Source: Microbulbifer rhizosphaerae (lineage in GTDB: Bacteria > Pseudomonadota > Gammaproteobacteria > Pseudomonadales > Cellvibrionaceae). From it: a stretch of 64,000 bases of DNA. Location of the stretch: NCBI RefSeq assembly GCF_014191725.1, contig NZ_JACHWZ010000020.1, positions 1 to 64,000 of the forward strand, written 5' to 3'. Made by a program: the position numbers and the translations under genes. Positions 8,615 to 18,482 of the stretch are shown here, piece after piece. The number at the start of each line of letters is the position of its first letter. Within the stretch, counting starts at the first letter, position 1. Under the pieces are notes generated by a model. The model made no database searches, had not been told where the DNA came from, and worked only from the letters and a program-made list of their open reading frames with translations.

Positions 8615-9919
8615 TCAATCGAAGTAAGGCGACCACGCCGGTTCGCGAACATCTCCGCTCTGGGACGGGAGGCTGTACTTCACCCCGGCATCCAGCGACA
8701 CCGCCGCCAGGATACCCTTGTCCCCCCGCTTGGTGGCGTACATCAGCATAGCGCCGTTGGGCGCGATGCTGGGGGATTCGTCCAGACGCGTCTCGGTGAG
8801 AACACGCATTCTGCCGGTATTGATATCCATTGTCGCAATGGTGAATACACCTCTGTTGCGATGGACCATTACCAGCGTTTTCCCATCCGGAGATACCCGC
8901 GGCCTTGCGTTGTAGTCGCCGTCGAAGGTTAAGCGGTCTACTTGACCGGTGGCAAGAGTCAATTGGTAAATTTGTGGCTTACCTCCCCTATCCGAGGTGA
9001 AAACCAGGGATTTTCCGTCCGGCATCCAGTTCGGCTCGGTGTCGATGGAGAAGTGTCGCGTCATCCGGGTGAACTTGCCACTGCTCAGATCCAGCACATA
9101 GATCTCCGGATTGCCGTCCTTGGAGAGCACCATGGCCAGCTTGCTTCCATCCGGCGACCAGGTGGGCGAGCTGTTGAGGCCCTTGAAGTTGGTCAACTGC
9201 TGGCGGGCTCCGGTACGCAGGTTCTCGCGGAAGATCGCCGGCCGGCCGGTCTCGAAGGACACATAGGCCACCTCCTGGCCATCCGGCGACCACATGGGCG
9301 ACATCACCGGGGCACTGAAGCGGCGGACCTCCCGCGCACGGGCGCCGTCGATATCCGCCTGCATCAGCGCGTAACTGGGCTGGCCGCCGCGGGTGTTCTG
9401 CTGTACGTAGATCATCTGCGTGGAGAAGGCACCGCGGATACCGGTGATTGCCTCGAAAATCTCGTCCGCCGCGCGGTGGGCGATATCCCGCAGTTGGCGG
9501 CTGCCGCCGCTCACCTGCTTGGTGAACATCTTGTTCTGGCCGAAGATATTCACCAGATCGAAGGTCAGCAGGTAGCCGGCCGCCTGGGGCTCTATTCGGC
9601 CGGTCACCACGTATTCGGTACCCAGAACCCGCCAGTCACGGAAAGACACCTCATCCGCGGACTTGGGGAAGGAGAGCATGTCCTCTTTCGGTACCGGCGC
9701 AAACAGCCCGCTGCGGCGCAGGTCCGCGGCGACGATGTCGGAGATATCCTCCGGCAGCACGCCGGTACCGGACCAGCTGAACGGGGAAACGGCAATCGGC
9801 GTGGGGTCGTCGATACCGCTGGTGATATCCACCACCAGCTGGGCACGGGCGCCCAGGCTGAGCGATGCGGCGACCAGGGCGACGAGAACCGGGAGTAGCG
9901 TAGCGAGTTTTTTAATCAT
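8615..9919 (-). CDS. tolB: Tol-Pal system periplasmic protein TolB
   Basis: 434 residues, normal length. A signal peptide covers about 1-26. An N-terminal alpha/beta domain (about 30-160) contains [18 protein letters not shown] six-bladed beta-propeller follows, built on [39 protein letters not shown] and [13 protein letters not shown] repeats. TolB couples Pal to TolA during cell constriction. Its ATG overlaps the tolA stop as ATGA (9916-9919), indicating translational coupling. Confidence 0.97.
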   Translation of the reverse strand: MIKKLATLLPVLVALVAASLSLGARAQLVVDITSGIDDPTPIAVSPFSWSGTGVLPEDISDIVAADLRRSGLFAPVPKEDMLSFPKSADEVSFRDWRVLGTEYVVTGRIEPQAAGYLLTFDLVNIFGQNKMFTKQVSGGSRQLRDIAHRAADEIFEAITGIRGAFSTQMIYVQQNTRGGQPSYALMQADIDGARAREVRRFSAPVMSPMWSPDGQEVAYVSFETGRPAIFRENLRTGARQQLTNFKGLNSSPTWSPDGSKLAMVLSKDGNPEIYVLDLSSGKFTRMTRHFSIDTEPNWMPDGKSLVFTSDRGGKPQIYQLTLATGQVDRLTFDGDYNARPRVSPDGKTLVMVHRNRGVFTIATMDINTGRMRVLTETRLDESPSIAPNGAMLMYATKRGDKGILAAVSLDAGVKYSLPSQSGDVREPAWSPYFD

Positions 9920-10674
9920 TGGCGCAGATCTTCGACTCTAAAGTTCAACAGGGTTGTACGCACTTCGCGTTCGAAAAGGGCGGGCTCCTTGCGGGCCAGT
10001 TCGGCCACCTCGGGAAACACCTCCACCTTACGGATGGCGGTGAGCACCGAGCGGTCCAGCGCCGCATTGCCGCTGCCTTCCACGATGTTGGCCGCCACCA
10101 CGCGGCCGGTGGGTACAAAGTTTATTTGTACCACGGTGAGCATGCCATTGCGCGCACTGGGCGGGCGGCTCCACACAGATTCGATGCGCATCTGGATGGC
10201 CTGGGCCACAGACATGACCGCCTGGGTGTCCTCGGTGGCCTCCAGCAGCTCCTCTTCTTCCTCCAGCGCCTCGTCAAAGGCGCTCCGGCGCTCGCGCTCG
10301 ATTTGCTCCTTGCGCTCTTTCTCGCGGCGGGCCTTTTCTTCCGCCTCCTTCTTCTTGCGCTCCTGCTCCGCTTTCTTCTTTTTCTCCGCCTCTTTCTTCT
10401 TTCTTTCGGTTTCCGCGCGGCGCTTTTTCTCCGCTTCCGCCTGTCGCTGGCGCTCCAGTTCGCGCTGGCGGCGCTTCTGTTCCAGATCCACCTTGGGCGG
10501 TGTCTTCTTCTGGGTGACCTTGGGCTCGATGGTCACCAGTTTCGCCTGCACGAACTGGGGCATGGGCTTGCGTTCGGGCCTGCTGGTCGCCTCCCAACCA
10601 TAGGTGACCACGGCGATCAGCGTCCCGTGCAACAGGAGGCTGATCACAATCGCCAGCGAATAGGAGCCTCGCAT
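9916..10674 (-). CDS. tolA: Tol-Pal inner-membrane spanning protein TolA
   Basis: 252 residues. One N-terminal membrane helix carries the SLLLH motif (S12-H16), which contacts TolQR. A highly charged Lys/Glu/Arg helix (about 60-150) spans the periplasm. The C-terminal TolA/TonB-like domain starts at about 165 ([20 protein letters not shown]). TolA transmits the proton motive force from TolQR to TolB-Pal. I chose the ATG at 10674, which gives the membrane helix at once; the frame stays open back to 10791 but that part overlaps tolR. The central helix is shorter than in E. coli TolA. Confidence 0.96.
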   Translation of the reverse strand: MRGSYSLAIVISLLLHGTLIAVVTYGWEATSRPERKPMPQFVQAKLVTIEPKVTQKKTPPKVDLEQKRRQRELERQRQAEAEKKRRAETERKKKEAEKKKKAEQERKKKEAEEKARREKERKEQIERERRSAFDEALEEEEELLEATEDTQAVMSVAQAIQMRIESVWSRPPSARNGMLTVVQINFVPTGRVVAANIVEGSGNAALDRSVLTAIRKVEVFPEVAELARKEPALFEREVRTTLLNFRVEDLRQ

Positions 10675-10682
10675 ATCCCGGC

Positions 10683-11114
10683 TTACTCCTGCGGCGGCTC
10701 GGTGACCAGGCCGACACTGGGCGCACCGGCCTGCTGCAATTGGGTCATGGTACCGACAATCAGGCCGTATTTGGCGTCGGTGTCGCCCCACACCAGCACC
10801 GGAGTCTTGGGCTTCTGGCGCAATACCTTGGCTACGGTGTCGCGGATCTCCGCCAGCGGTTTAGCCTCTTTTTCATCTTTGCCCAGATTCAGGTAATAGG
10901 TGCCATCGGCGCGCACCGAGACAATCAAAGGCTCGTCGTCGGTGTCCTCGATCGGCGCCGACGGGGCGTCGGGCAGGTCCACCTTGACCCCCTGCATCAG
11001 CAGCGGCGCGGTCACCATAAACACCACCAGCAGCACCAGCATTACGTCGATATAGGGAACGACGTTGATCTCGGAGACCAGTTTTTTCCTGGGTGCCTTG
11101 CGAGCAACACTCAT
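10683..11114 (-). CDS. tolR: Tol-Pal system proton channel subunit TolR
   Basis: 143 residues of the ExbD/TolR family. A single membrane helix at about 20-42 carries the essential proton-carrying Asp (D23 in VVPYIDVMLVLLVVF). A periplasmic domain follows. TolR works with TolQ to energise TolA. The ATG at 11114 was chosen by alignment to the conserved N-terminus; a longer open frame overlaps tolQ. Gaps are 13 bp to tolQ and 8 bp to tolA. Confidence 0.97.
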   Translation of the reverse strand: MSVARKAPRKKLVSEINVVPYIDVMLVLLVVFMVTAPLLMQGVKVDLPDAPSAPIEDTDDEPLIVSVRADGTYYLNLGKDEKEAKPLAEIRDTVAKVLRQKPKTPVLVWGDTDAKYGLIVGTMTQLQQAGAPSVGLVTEPPQE

Positions 11115-11127
11115 AGATGCATCCCGT

Positions 11128-11817
11128 CTAGCTGGAGTGCACTTTGCGGTGCAGGATGGAGGAGAATTCCTCGGCGAAGGTCTCGTAACTGGACAGCAGC
11201 CACTCCGCTTTGGCGGCGTAGCGGTTGTAGGCCAGCACCGCGGGGATCGCCGCGAACAGACCCATGGCGGTGGCCACCAGGGCCTCACTGATGCCGGGCG
11301 CCACCGTGGCGATAGTGGCCTGGTGCATGGTGGCCAGGCCCCGGAAAGAATTCATGATGCCCCATACGGTGCCGAACAGGCCGATATAGGGGCTCACCGA
11401 GCCCACGCTGGCGAGAAACGGCAGGTTCATCTCCAGGCGCTCCTGCTCCCGGGACATCGCAACGCGCATGGCCCGCTCGGAGCCGTCCATCACCGCCTCC
11501 GGGCCGCTGCGGCCCTGTTGGCGCAGGCGGGTGAACTCGGTAAAGCCGGCGCGGAAAATCGACTCCAGGCCGTGCATCCGCCCTTTCTCCGCGCGGGCGT
11601 TGCCCTCGCGGAACAGCTGGTTGAGGTCCGCTCCGGACCAGAAACGCCGCTCGAAGCCGGACAAGGCGCTCTTGGCGCGGGACAGGTAGAGACCGCGCTG
11701 CACGATCATGACCCAGGAGACCACCGAGGCCAGCAGCAATAGCAACATCACCAGCTGTACCAGCGGACTGGCGGTTAGTATCAGTCCCCACAGGGAAAGT
11801 TGTTCACCGGCGTTCAT
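11128..11817 (-). CDS. tolQ: Tol-Pal system proton channel subunit TolQ
   Basis: 229 residues of the MotA/TolQ/ExbB family. It has an N-terminal helix (about 18-38) and two further helices (about 132-155 and 168-190) in GSVSPYIGLFGTVWGIMNSF and GISEALVATAMGLFAAIPAV. These form the channel with TolR. It is the first tol gene after ybgC, with only a 3-bp gap, as in most gammaproteobacteria. Confidence 0.97.
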   Translation of the reverse strand: MNAGEQLSLWGLILTASPLVQLVMLLLLLASVVSWVMIVQRGLYLSRAKSALSGFERRFWSGADLNQLFREGNARAEKGRMHGLESIFRAGFTEFTRLRQQGRSGPEAVMDGSERAMRVAMSREQERLEMNLPFLASVGSVSPYIGLFGTVWGIMNSFRGLATMHQATIATVAPGISEALVATAMGLFAAIPAVLAYNRYAAKAEWLLSSYETFAEEFSSILHRKVHSS

Positions 11818-11820
11818 CTT

Positions 11821-12225
11821 TTAACTAGCTGCCTTTAATGCTGAATAAATGGTTTCGGGTAATGCGCAAGGTTTGCGGTTGTCATCGGCCACGCAGGCGA
11901 CTTTGACCACACCGGCGCAAATAATTTCATTCCCGCGGTAAATTTCTTGCTCGAAGGTCACCGCGGCGCGCCCCAGTTTGCCAATCGAGGCGGTGGCCCG
12001 CAACGCGTCGTCCAGCTGTGCTGAACGGCGGTACTGGATCTCCGCCGAGTGCACCACCAGCAACAGGCCCTGTTGCGGCATCGCGGGCTTATCATAGCCG
12101 AGCGAGCGCATGAATTCTGTGCGCGCGCGCTCCATATACTTCAAATAATTCACGTAGTAGACGATTCCACCCGCGTCTGTGTCTTCTATATAGACGCGGA
12201 TGGGGATGCTGAATGGCTCTTTCAC
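11821..12225 (-). CDS. ybgC: Acyl-CoA thioesterase YbgC of the tol-pal cluster
   Basis: 134 residues with a hotdog fold of the 4-hydroxybenzoyl-CoA thioesterase type. The active-site signature DTDAGGIVYYVNYLKYMERA has the catalytic Asp at D17. It hydrolyses acyl-CoA or acyl-ACP thioesters in the cytoplasm and heads the tol-pal operon; its exact link to Tol function is not settled in the family. It probably shares a transcript with tolQ. The 62-bp gap to ruvB contains a REP-like palindrome. Confidence 0.95.
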   Translation of the reverse strand: MKEPFSIPIRVYIEDTDAGGIVYYVNYLKYMERARTEFMRSLGYDKPAMPQQGLLLVVHSAEIQYRRSAQLDDALRATASIGKLGRAAVTFEQEIYRGNEIICAGVVKVACVADDNRKPCALPETIYSALKAAS

Positions 12226-12252
12226 CCCTGCCCCTTTGCTGTTCTGAAACTC

Positions 12253-12277
12253 CGATCGCGGCCAGTGGCCGCGATCG
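12253..12277. repeat. Perfect palindrome CGATCGCGGCC-AGT-GGCCGCGATCG
   Basis: Eleven-base perfect arms around a 3-base loop lie between ruvB and ybgC. It shares the GATCGCGGCC half of the REP-like family found elsewhere in the window. Confidence 0.7.
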
Positions 12278-12287
12278 ATCTGTCCGA

Positions 12288-13310
<1,023 letters not shown>

Positions 13311-13327
13311 TTTCCAGCTCCAAAAAT

Positions 13328-13354
13328 CGATCGCGGCCAACGGCCGCTCCTACA
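13328..13354. repeat. REP-like palindrome, GGCCGCTCCTACA family
   Basis: CGATCGCGGCCAACGGCCGC followed by TCCTACA lies between ruvA and ruvB. It is the same family as the copy at 7125. Confidence 0.75.
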
Positions 13355-13388
13355 ATCCGATTGCCCTGCACTCGCCACTCTCCACTTA

Positions 13389-13997
13389 TCACGCCGGCGC
13401 CATACTTTTGAGGGCCAGGCGGATCAGGGTGGCGCTGTCGGCGTCCGGCTGCTCCTTGCAGGCCCTGGCCACCATTTTTGTGGCCTCGGTGGGCTTGTAA
13501 CCCAGTGCCGCCAGGGCGCTCTCAGCCTCGCCGGCACAATCGACTTTCGGTGCGCTGGCGGCCATCAGCGGGATATCGTTGGCGTCGCCGACCTGGGGCG
13601 CCAGCTTGTCGCGCAGCTCGATCACCAGTCGCTCCGCGGTTTTCCGGCCCACTCCGGGCACCTTGACCAGCGCGCCGATATTGTCCTCCGCCACGCAGCG
13701 CGCCAGGGCGTGGCCATCGAGACCGGACAAGATCGCCAGCGCCATCTTCGGGCCCACCCCGTTGACCTTGATCAGGGTGCGGAACAACTGGCGATCCCCT
13801 TCGCGGATAAAGCCGTACAGCTGCTGCGCGGTTTCCGATACCGCCAGGTGGGTGTGCAGTTGCACCGCCTGCCCAAGGGGCGGCAGTTCGAAAATCGTGG
13901 TCATGGGCGCAAGCACTTCGTAGCCCACTCCCTGCACGTCCACCAGCAACTGCGGCGGCTGCACTGCGGCGAGGGTGCCGCTCAGTCTTCCGATCAT
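13389..13997 (-). CDS. ruvA: Holliday junction-binding protein RuvA
   Basis: 202 residues. The N-terminal OB fold (MIGRLSGTLAAVQPPQLLVD) is followed by two helix-hairpin-helix motifs (LIKVNGVGPKMALAILSGL, LVKVPGVGRKTAERLVIEL). A flexible linker leads to a C-terminal three-helix domain that touches RuvB. RuvA tetramers clamp the four-way junction. It lies 14 bp after ruvC. Confidence 0.97.
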   Translation of the reverse strand: MIGRLSGTLAAVQPPQLLVDVQGVGYEVLAPMTTIFELPPLGQAVQLHTHLAVSETAQQLYGFIREGDRQLFRTLIKVNGVGPKMALAILSGLDGHALARCVAEDNIGALVKVPGVGRKTAERLVIELRDKLAPQVGDANDIPLMAASAPKVDCAGEAESALAALGYKPTEATKMVARACKEQPDADSATLIRLALKSMAPA

Positions 13998-14011
13998 GGG
14001 TTGTCACTTCC

Positions 14012-14542
14012 TTAAGAAATCGTCAGGCGGCCGCGGCGAAAGCGCCCGCGGGTGCCGCCGGCGGCCTGAACCAGGGCCTGCGTGGTGTGCATATGGCAGA
14101 GGGCCACCGCCAGGGCGTCGGCGGCATCCTCCTGCGGCGAGGCCGGCAACTGCAGCAGGGTTTTCACCATATGCTGTACCTGCAGCTTGTCCGCGGCGCC
14201 GTTGCCGACGATCGCCTGCTTTACCTTGCGCGCCTCGTATTCCGCCACCGGCAGGTCCGCGCAGGTGGCGGCCACGATCGCCGCGCCGCGGGCCTGGCCC
14301 AGTTTGAGAGCGGAGCCGGCGCTCTTGGACATAAACACGTTTTCGATGGCCATCTGCGTCGGCGCGTACTGCTGCACTATCTGGCTCACGGCGTCGAAGA
14401 TCAGCTTGAGCCGTTCCGGCAGCGGGCCATCCGGCAGGCGGATCACACCGCTGGCCACGTAGCAGCCGCGGCCGCGCTGGGTATCGATCAGGCCGTAGCC
14501 GGTTTTGCGCGAGCCGGGGTCTATGCCCAGAATTCGGGTCAA
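14012..14542 (-). CDS. ruvC: Holliday junction resolvase RuvC
   Basis: 176 residues of the RNase H fold. Catalytic acids are visible: D8 in [14 protein letters not shown]67 in MAIENVF, and an acidic pair in [16 protein letters not shown]. It cuts Holliday junctions symmetrically after RuvAB migration. It is the first gene of a ruvCAB cluster. The 184-bp gap to yebC contains a palindromic GC-rich repeat. Confidence 0.97.
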   Translation of the reverse strand: MTRILGIDPGSRKTGYGLIDTQRGRGCYVASGVIRLPDGPLPERLKLIFDAVSQIVQQYAPTQMAIENVFMSKSAGSALKLGQARGAAIVAATCADLPVAEYEARKVKQAIVGNGAADKLQVQHMVKTLLQLPASPQEDAADALAVALCHMHTTQALVQAAGGTRGRFRRGRLTIS

Positions 14543-14680
14543 GCGGCTCTCCAGTTGGTATCTGTATGTTTATATAGTGGCGGGAGTTTCCCAAGGTGGG
14601 GGGAAGGCGTCAAGGATACAGAGGGAAGATAACAGAGGACGGAAGACAAAACGGGCCTGCGGCTCGGCCCCCTCCCCCAG

Positions 14681-14706
14681 CCCCTCCCCCGCGAGCGGGA
14701 GAGGGG
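14681..14706. repeat. Palindrome CCCCTCCCCC-GCGA-GCGGGAGAGGGG
   Basis: An imperfect inverted repeat between yebC and ruvC. The same CCCTCTCCCGC/GCGGGAGAGGG theme recurs twice at 43547-43633. It is non-coding. Confidence 0.6.
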
Positions 14707-14726
14707 AGCCAGGAAGTGGGAAGCTA

Positions 14727-15470
14727 TTAAGCCAATTGCTCCATCACCTCGGCGGGGATATCGGCATTGGTATAGACGTTCTGCACATCGTCCAGATCCT
14801 CCAGCATATCCACCAGGGCCATTACCTTCTCCGCGCCTTCTTTGTCCATCGGCACGGTGGTAGAGGGAATCATGGCGATCTCGGCGTTGTCCGGCTTCAA
14901 GCCCGCCTCTGTGAGCGCGTCCTTCACCGGCATATAGTCCTGGAATTCGGTGGTGACTTCGATGCTGCCGTCGTCGTTGGTCTCGATATCCTCGGCACCG
15001 GCCTCCAGCGCAGCCTCCATCAGCGCGTCCTCATCGACGCCCGGCTCGTAGTACATCTGGCCCTTGCGCGAGAAAAGGTAGGCCACAGAGCCGTCGGTGC
15101 CCAGGTTGCCACCGCGCTTGGAGAAGGCGTGGCGCACTTCCGCCACAGTGCGGTTGCGATTGTCGGTCAGGCACTCCACCAGCACGGCGACGCCGCCGAC
15201 GCCGTAACCTTCGTAGGTCACCGCCTCGTAATTGTCACCCTCGGCATTGCCGGCACCGCGGGCGATGGCCTTGTCGATGGTGTCGCGCTTCATGTTGTTA
15301 CTGAGCGCCTTGTCGATGGTGGCGCGCAGGGTGGGGTTGTCTTCCGGGTTGCCGCCGGCCTTCGCGGCCACGGTCAGCTCGCGAATGATCTTGGTGAAAA
15401 CCTTACCGCGCTTGGCGTCCTGGGCCGCTTTGCGGTGTTTGATGTTGGCCCATTTACTATGTCCCGCCAT
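14727..15470 (-). CDS. yebC: YebC/PmpR-family protein (TACO1-like)
   Basis: 247 residues. The N-terminal signature [20 protein letters not shown] and the segments [20 protein letters not shown] and [16 protein letters not shown] define the family. Members have been described as DNA-binding regulators and, more recently, as factors easing ribosome stalling; sequence does not decide between these. The aspS-yebC-ruvC order is widely conserved. Confidence 0.95.
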   Translation of the reverse strand: MAGHSKWANIKHRKAAQDAKRGKVFTKIIRELTVAAKAGGNPEDNPTLRATIDKALSNNMKRDTIDKAIARGAGNAEGDNYEAVTYEGYGVGGVAVLVECLTDNRNRTVAEVRHAFSKRGGNLGTDGSVAYLFSRKGQMYYEPGVDEDALMEAALEAGAEDIETNDDGSIEVTTEFQDYMPVKDALTEAGLKPDNAEIAMIPSTTVPMDKEGAEKVMALVDMLEDLDDVQNVYTNADIPAEVMEQLA

Positions 15471-15511
15471 CTATCTCTCCGGTATTGCTCCGTTGTGACT
15501 CAATGTATTTT

Positions 15512-15540
15512 TGTCGTCACCCCGACACCGGAATGACGAC
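15512..15540. repeat. GTCATTCC-type palindrome
   Basis: TGTCGTCACCCCGACACCGG followed by AATGACGAC is a short inverted repeat between aspS and yebC. It is a small member of the GTCATTCCGG family seen at 20235 and 50380. Confidence 0.5.
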
Positions 15541-15547
15541 AGTGCAG

Positions 15548-17326
15548 TTAACCGACCTGCTCTTCCTTCTGGCGCAGGCGGATGTTCAGCTCGCGCAGCT
15601 GCTTGGCTTCCACCGTGCCCGGGGCATCGGTCATCACGTCGGCCGCGCTCTGGGTTTTGGGGAAGGCGATGACGTCACGAATAGAGTCGCTTCCGGTCAT
15701 CAGCATCACCAGTCGGTCGAGACCAAATGCCAGGCCGCCGTGGGGCGGTGCGCCGTACTTGAGGGCGTCGAGCAGGAAACCGAACTTCTCGCGCTGCTCT
15801 TTTTCGTCGATGCCCAGGGTGTCGAACACCGCCTGCTGCATGGACTGGTCGTGGATACGGATGGAGCCTCCGCCCAGCTCGGTGCCGTTGAGCACCATGT
15901 CGTAAGCGCGGGAAAGGGCGTCCAGCGGTGCTTTTTCCAACTCCTCCGGGGTGCACGAGGGTGCGGTGAAGGGATGGTGCAGGGAAGTGAGGCTACCGCC
16001 GTCCTCTTCCTCGAACATGGGGAAGTCCACCACCCACAGGGGCGCCCACTCGCGGGTGTACAGGTCCAGGTCTTCGCCCAGTTTGCAGCGCAGCGCGCCC
16101 AAGGCCTCGGAAACCACTTTGCGGCTGTCGGCGCCGAAGAAAATCAGGTCGCCGTTCTTCGCTTCGAGCCGCTCGAGGATCGCGGCGCGCACACTCTCCG
16201 GCAGGAACTTGACGATGGGCGACTGCAGGCCGTTCTCCAGGTCCGACTTGTCGTTGACCTTGATATAAGCCAGGCCCTTGGCACCGTAGATGCCGACGAA
16301 CTTGCCGTAGTCGTCGATCTGCTTGCGGGTGAGTTTGTCGTTGCCGCCGGGCACCTTCAGGGCGGCCACACGGCCCTTGGGATCGTTGGCCGGGCCGGAG
16401 AACACCTTGAACTCCACCTCGGTCATCAGGTCCTTGATCTCCACCAGTTCCAGCGGGATGCGCAGGTCCGGCTTATCGGAGCCGTATTTAAGGATTGCCT
16501 CCCAGTGAGACATGCGCGGGAACTCGCCCAGGTCCACTTCTTTCAATTCCTTGAACAGGCTGCGGATCATGCCCTCGGTGATGGACATGATTTCGCCCTC
16601 GTCGAGGAAGGCGGTCTCGATATCGATCTGGGTGAATTCCGGCTGGCGGTCCGCGCGCAGGTCCTCGTCGCGGAAGCACTTGGCGATCTGGTAGTAGCGG
16701 TCGAAACCGGAAACCATCAGCAGCTGCTTGAACAGCTGCGGCGACTGCGGCAGGGCGAAGAACTTGCCCTCGTGGGTGCGGCTCGGCACCAGGTAATCCC
16801 GCGCGCCCTCGGGGGTGGCGCGGGTCAGGATCGGGGTTTCGATATCCAGGAAACCCTCGCCGTCCAGGTAGTTGCGCACGGCGGTGGTGAGCTTGGAGCG
16901 AAAACGCAGATTGCGCTGCATCTCATTGCGGCGCAGGTCCAGGTAGCGGTATTTGAGGCGCACGTCCTCGCCCACCGCGGTGTGCTCGTCCAACTGGAAC
17001 GGCGGGGTCTCAGCGCTGTTGAGGATTTCCAGCGCGGTGCCATAGATCTCCACTTCGCCGGTATTCATATTCGGGTTTACCGTCTCCGGCGAGCGCGCGC
17101 GCACGCGGCCGGTCACCTTGAGCACGTACTCGCTGCGTACCCGGTCCGCCTGCTCGAAGTGGGCGCCCGCATCCGGGTCGAACACCACCTGCACTATGCC
17201 ATCGCGGTCGCGCAGGTCGATAAAGATCACCCCGCCGTGGTCGCGGCGGCGGTCCACCCAACCACACAGGGTTACTTCGCGGTCTATATCCGCGGAACGA
17301 AGGGCGCCACAGTAGTCGGTGCGCAT
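15548..17326 (-). CDS. aspS: Aspartyl-tRNA synthetase
   Basis: 592 residues, the bacterial class II type. The order is an N-terminal OB anticodon-binding domain (about 1-105, [20 protein letters not shown]), a catalytic core with motif 2 ([20 protein letters not shown]), a GAD insertion domain (about 310-420), and motif 3 ([15 protein letters not shown]). It charges tRNA-Asp in the cytosol. In bacteria lacking a separate AsnRS this enzyme can be non-discriminating; I cannot tell here. It lies upstream of yebC and downstream of the FmdB-type gene. Confidence 0.97.
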   Translation of the reverse strand: MRTDYCGALRSADIDREVTLCGWVDRRRDHGGVIFIDLRDRDGIVQVVFDPDAGAHFEQADRVRSEYVLKVTGRVRARSPETVNPNMNTGEVEIYGTALEILNSAETPPFQLDEHTAVGEDVRLKYRYLDLRRNEMQRNLRFRSKLTTAVRNYLDGEGFLDIETPILTRATPEGARDYLVPSRTHEGKFFALPQSPQLFKQLLMVSGFDRYYQIAKCFRDEDLRADRQPEFTQIDIETAFLDEGEIMSITEGMIRSLFKELKEVDLGEFPRMSHWEAILKYGSDKPDLRIPLELVEIKDLMTEVEFKVFSGPANDPKGRVAALKVPGGNDKLTRKQIDDYGKFVGIYGAKGLAYIKVNDKSDLENGLQSPIVKFLPESVRAAILERLEAKNGDLIFFGADSRKVVSEALGALRCKLGEDLDLYTREWAPLWVVDFPMFEEEDGGSLTSLHHPFTAPSCTPEELEKAPLDALSRAYDMVLNGTELGGGSIRIHDQSMQQAVFDTLGIDEKEQREKFGFLLDALKYGAPPHGGLAFGLDRLVMLMTGSDSIRDVIAFPKTQSAADVMTDAPGTVEAKQLRELNIRLRQKEEQVG

Positions 17327-17380
17327 GGAGTCAAATTCCCGTAGTCGATTATTGGATTGTCAATTTAGCCCGGGGCTGGC

Positions 17381-17662
17381 TCAACTGGCCCCGGCGGCGG
17401 GTTTGTCCGCCTTTGCCCCGCTCTTTGCCCCACCCTCCTTGGGCTTGGCCGCGTCTCCGGCCAGGTTCTTCTTCTTTCCGCCGGTCTTGAAGTCGGTTTC
17501 GTACCAGCCGCCGCCCTTGAGGCGGAAGCCGGCCGCTGAGATCTTCTTGCGAAGCGTGGCCTCGCTGCAGGCGGGGCAGTCCGTCAGAGGGGCGTCACTC
17601 ATGCGCTGCAGGGCCTCCATCTGGTGGCCGCAGGCGCTGCACTGGTATTCGTAGATCGGCAT
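17381..17662 (-). CDS. FmdB-family zinc ribbon protein
   Basis: 93 residues. The N-terminal zinc ribbon is MPIYEYQCSACGHQ with C8-x2-C11, and a second CPAC pair follows. After it come SAAGFRLKGGGWYETDFKTG and a Lys/Ala/Gly-rich tail. FmdB-type proteins are small putative regulators, and this family is commonly found just upstream of aspS. I chose the ATG at 17662 because family sequence starts there; the frame stays open to 17875 but that part is not family-like and overlaps the HU gene's leader. Confidence 0.88.
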   Translation of the reverse strand: MPIYEYQCSACGHQMEALQRMSDAPLTDCPACSEATLRKKISAAGFRLKGGGWYETDFKTGGKKKNLAGDAAKPKEGGAKSGAKADKPAAGAS

Positions 17663-17904
17663 TGCTGGGTACCTGAAATACAAGGGGGCGCAGATTATAC
17701 ATGAGCGCCCCGGGGGGAAGAAGCTGTGCCGGCAGGCGCCTGCCCGGGGCCCAGGGGGCCAAACCGGGGGACAAAAACGTGAAAAAAGCACTGTTTTTCC
17801 CGCATTTTCCCGTGCGCGCAAAAAAAAACCATATATACTTCCCGGCAGTACCCCGCTGTACGAACACATTTTCACTGGAAAAACACCATAGAAGGAAGCT
17901 ACTC

Positions 17905-18318
17905 ATGGCCGCCAAGAAAAAAGCAGCTAAGAAAGCCCCCGCGAAGAAAACCGCAGCGAAAAAGGCACCCGCCAAGAAGGCCGCTCCGGCCAAGAAAGTC
18001 TCTGCGGTAAAGGAAAAGTACACCAAAACCCAGATCCTCAACCAGATCGCCGAGAACACCGAACTGACCCGCAAGCAGGTCCAGTCCGTTCTGGATGAGC
18101 TGACCAACGTGATCGAGGCCCACGTGAAGAAGCGCTCCGTGGGCGAGTTCGCCCTGCCCGGCCTGCTGAAAATCACCACCGTGAAGAAGCCGGCCAAGAA
18201 GGCCCGCAAGGGTATCAACCCCTTCACCGGCGAGGAGACCACGTTCAAGGCCAAGCCCGCCAGCATCCAGGTGAAGGTGCGGCCGCTGAAGAAGCTGAAG
18301 GAAATGGCCGAGTCCTGA
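17905..18318 (+). CDS. HU/IHF-family DNA-binding protein with Lys/Ala-rich N-terminal tail
   Basis: 137 residues. Residues 1-35 are a KKAAKKAPAKK-type repeat resembling histone H1 and AlgP tails. Residues 37-137 form an HU-like domain (YTKTQILNQIAENTELTRKQ, then VGEFALPGLLKITTVKKPA, then KPASIQVKVRPLKKLKEM). Standard HU is about 90 residues and lacks the tail. It likely binds and compacts DNA in the nucleoid, the tail adding sequence-independent DNA contacts. GAAGGA lies 8 bases before the ATG at 17905 and settles the start; a longer open frame from 17701 is untranslated leader. A terminator follows closely. Bases 17663-17904 otherwise hold only leader/promoter sequence. Confidence 0.88.
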   Translation: MAAKKKAAKKAPAKKTAAKKAPAKKAAPAKKVSAVKEKYTKTQILNQIAENTELTRKQVQSVLDELTNVIEAHVKKRSVGEFALPGLLKITTVKKPAKKARKGINPFTGEETTFKAKPASIQVKVRPLKKLKEMAES

Positions 18319-18325
18319 TGCCGTC

Positions 18326-18351
18326 AAAACCCCGCTCCAGCGGGGTTTTTT
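18326..18351 (+). terminator. Rho-independent terminator of the HU-like gene
   Basis: AAAACCCCGCTCCAGCGGGG followed by TTTTTT, 8 bases after the stop codon: a strong GC stem with flanking A and T runs. Confidence 0.92.
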
Positions 18352-18419
18352 GTAGGGGCGCCCCCTGTATTCGCCCCTGTCGACGCCCCACCCTCGGCGA
18401 ACACAAGGTTCGCCCCTAC
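18352..18419. repeat. GTAGGGGCG...CGCCCCTAC intergenic repeat
   Basis: The segment begins GTAGGGGCG and ends TTCGCCCCTAC, with an internal TTCGCCCCTGTCG copy, making a long imperfect hairpin between the HU terminator and proS. This GTAGGGGCGA theme is a common type of intergenic repeat in bacteria. Confidence 0.55.
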
Positions 18420-18482
18420 CAAGCTCCCCCCTCCCCGGCGTAAAATGGCCAGCCCGAAAAGCAATACAAACTGAATCATCTT

